Part shown: positions 5,167 to 5,216 of the stretch, one piece after another | Numbering within the stretch: position 1 is the first letter of the stretch | How the letters are laid out: each line of letters opens with the position of its first letter | Origin: an uncultured Curvibacter sp. | GTDB lineage: Bacteria; Pseudomonadota; Gammaproteobacteria; Burkholderiales; Burkholderiaceae | Length of the DNA: 5,216 nt | Direction: 5' to 3' | Assembly (NCBI GenBank): GCA_946481355.1 | Contig: CAMLNH010000206.1 | Coordinates: 1 to 5,216 of the forward strand | Notes under the pieces: model-generated | The model's database searches: none | What the model was told of the DNA's origin: nothing | What the model saw: the letters and a program-made list of their open reading frames with translations, nothing else | Program-made: the position numbers and the translations under genes

Positions 5167-5216
5167 AGCCCCCTCGAATTCCTGTGCCAATCAGAAGTAG
5201 AGGTTAGGGAATTGTT
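5164..5216. mobile_element. Probable end of an insertion sequence (partial)
   Basis: From about 5164 the sequence changes character: TGAAGCCCCCTCGAATTCC and then AT-richer, non-coding DNA to the window edge. The break falls inside the DsbA-like gene. A TGA followed by a run of C is common at the ends of IS3-family elements, so an IS3-like terminal repeat is my best guess. No transposase coding region is visible in these 53 bases, and the other end and target duplication are outside the window. A deletion or rearrangement junction is the alternative. Confidence 0.4.

Overview
The window is GC-rich DNA whose gene families, codon use and promoter style (a TAAAAT box placed immediately before an ATG) fit a betaproteobacterium, probably of the order Burkholderiales (Comamonadaceae-like). 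This is inferred from style, as no phylogenetic marker is present. All genes lie on the + strand. No rRNA, tRNA or CRISPR array was seen.

Region 1 (1-228) has no recognisable gene. It ends in an AT-rich promoter/operator with a perfect 8+8 bp inverted repeat (201-220). Region 2 (229-3785) is a tightly packed five-gene operon for reactive sulfur handling: an ArsR-type repressor fused to a rhodanese domain, a DsrE-family CxxC protein, an ETHE1/persulfide-dioxygenase-like metallo-beta-lactamase-fold protein, an MFS transporter, and an exported single-domain rhodanese. Gaps between genes are 7-18 bp. The likely logic is that the repressor senses (per)sulfide and releases the operator. The DsrE and rhodanese proteins then carry or transfer sulfane sulfur, the MBL protein oxidises glutathione persulfide to sulfite, and the MFS protein may export a product or import a sulfur compound.

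Region 3 (3786-5166) looks like a second transcription unit for the cell envelope: a small secreted Cys/His protein resembling CzcI of heavy-metal efflux loci, a DsbB/BdbC-type membrane quinone:thiol oxidoreductase, and a membrane-anchored DsbA-like thioredoxin-fold protein that overlaps DsbB by 4 bp. The DsbA-like gene is cut off just after its N-terminal thioredoxin half. Its stop codon coincides with the start of unrelated sequence (5164-5216) that looks like the end of an insertion sequence.

Overall this resembles an accessory sulfur/thiol-stress island. The individual families are known. The less ordinary points are two probable leaderless promoters, the pairing of cytoplasmic persulfide detoxification with a periplasmic disulfide-bond module and a CzcI-like protein, a short ORF coupled to dsbB in a structured leader, and the probable IS truncation of the DsbA-like gene. 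I did not find a convincing wholly new system.
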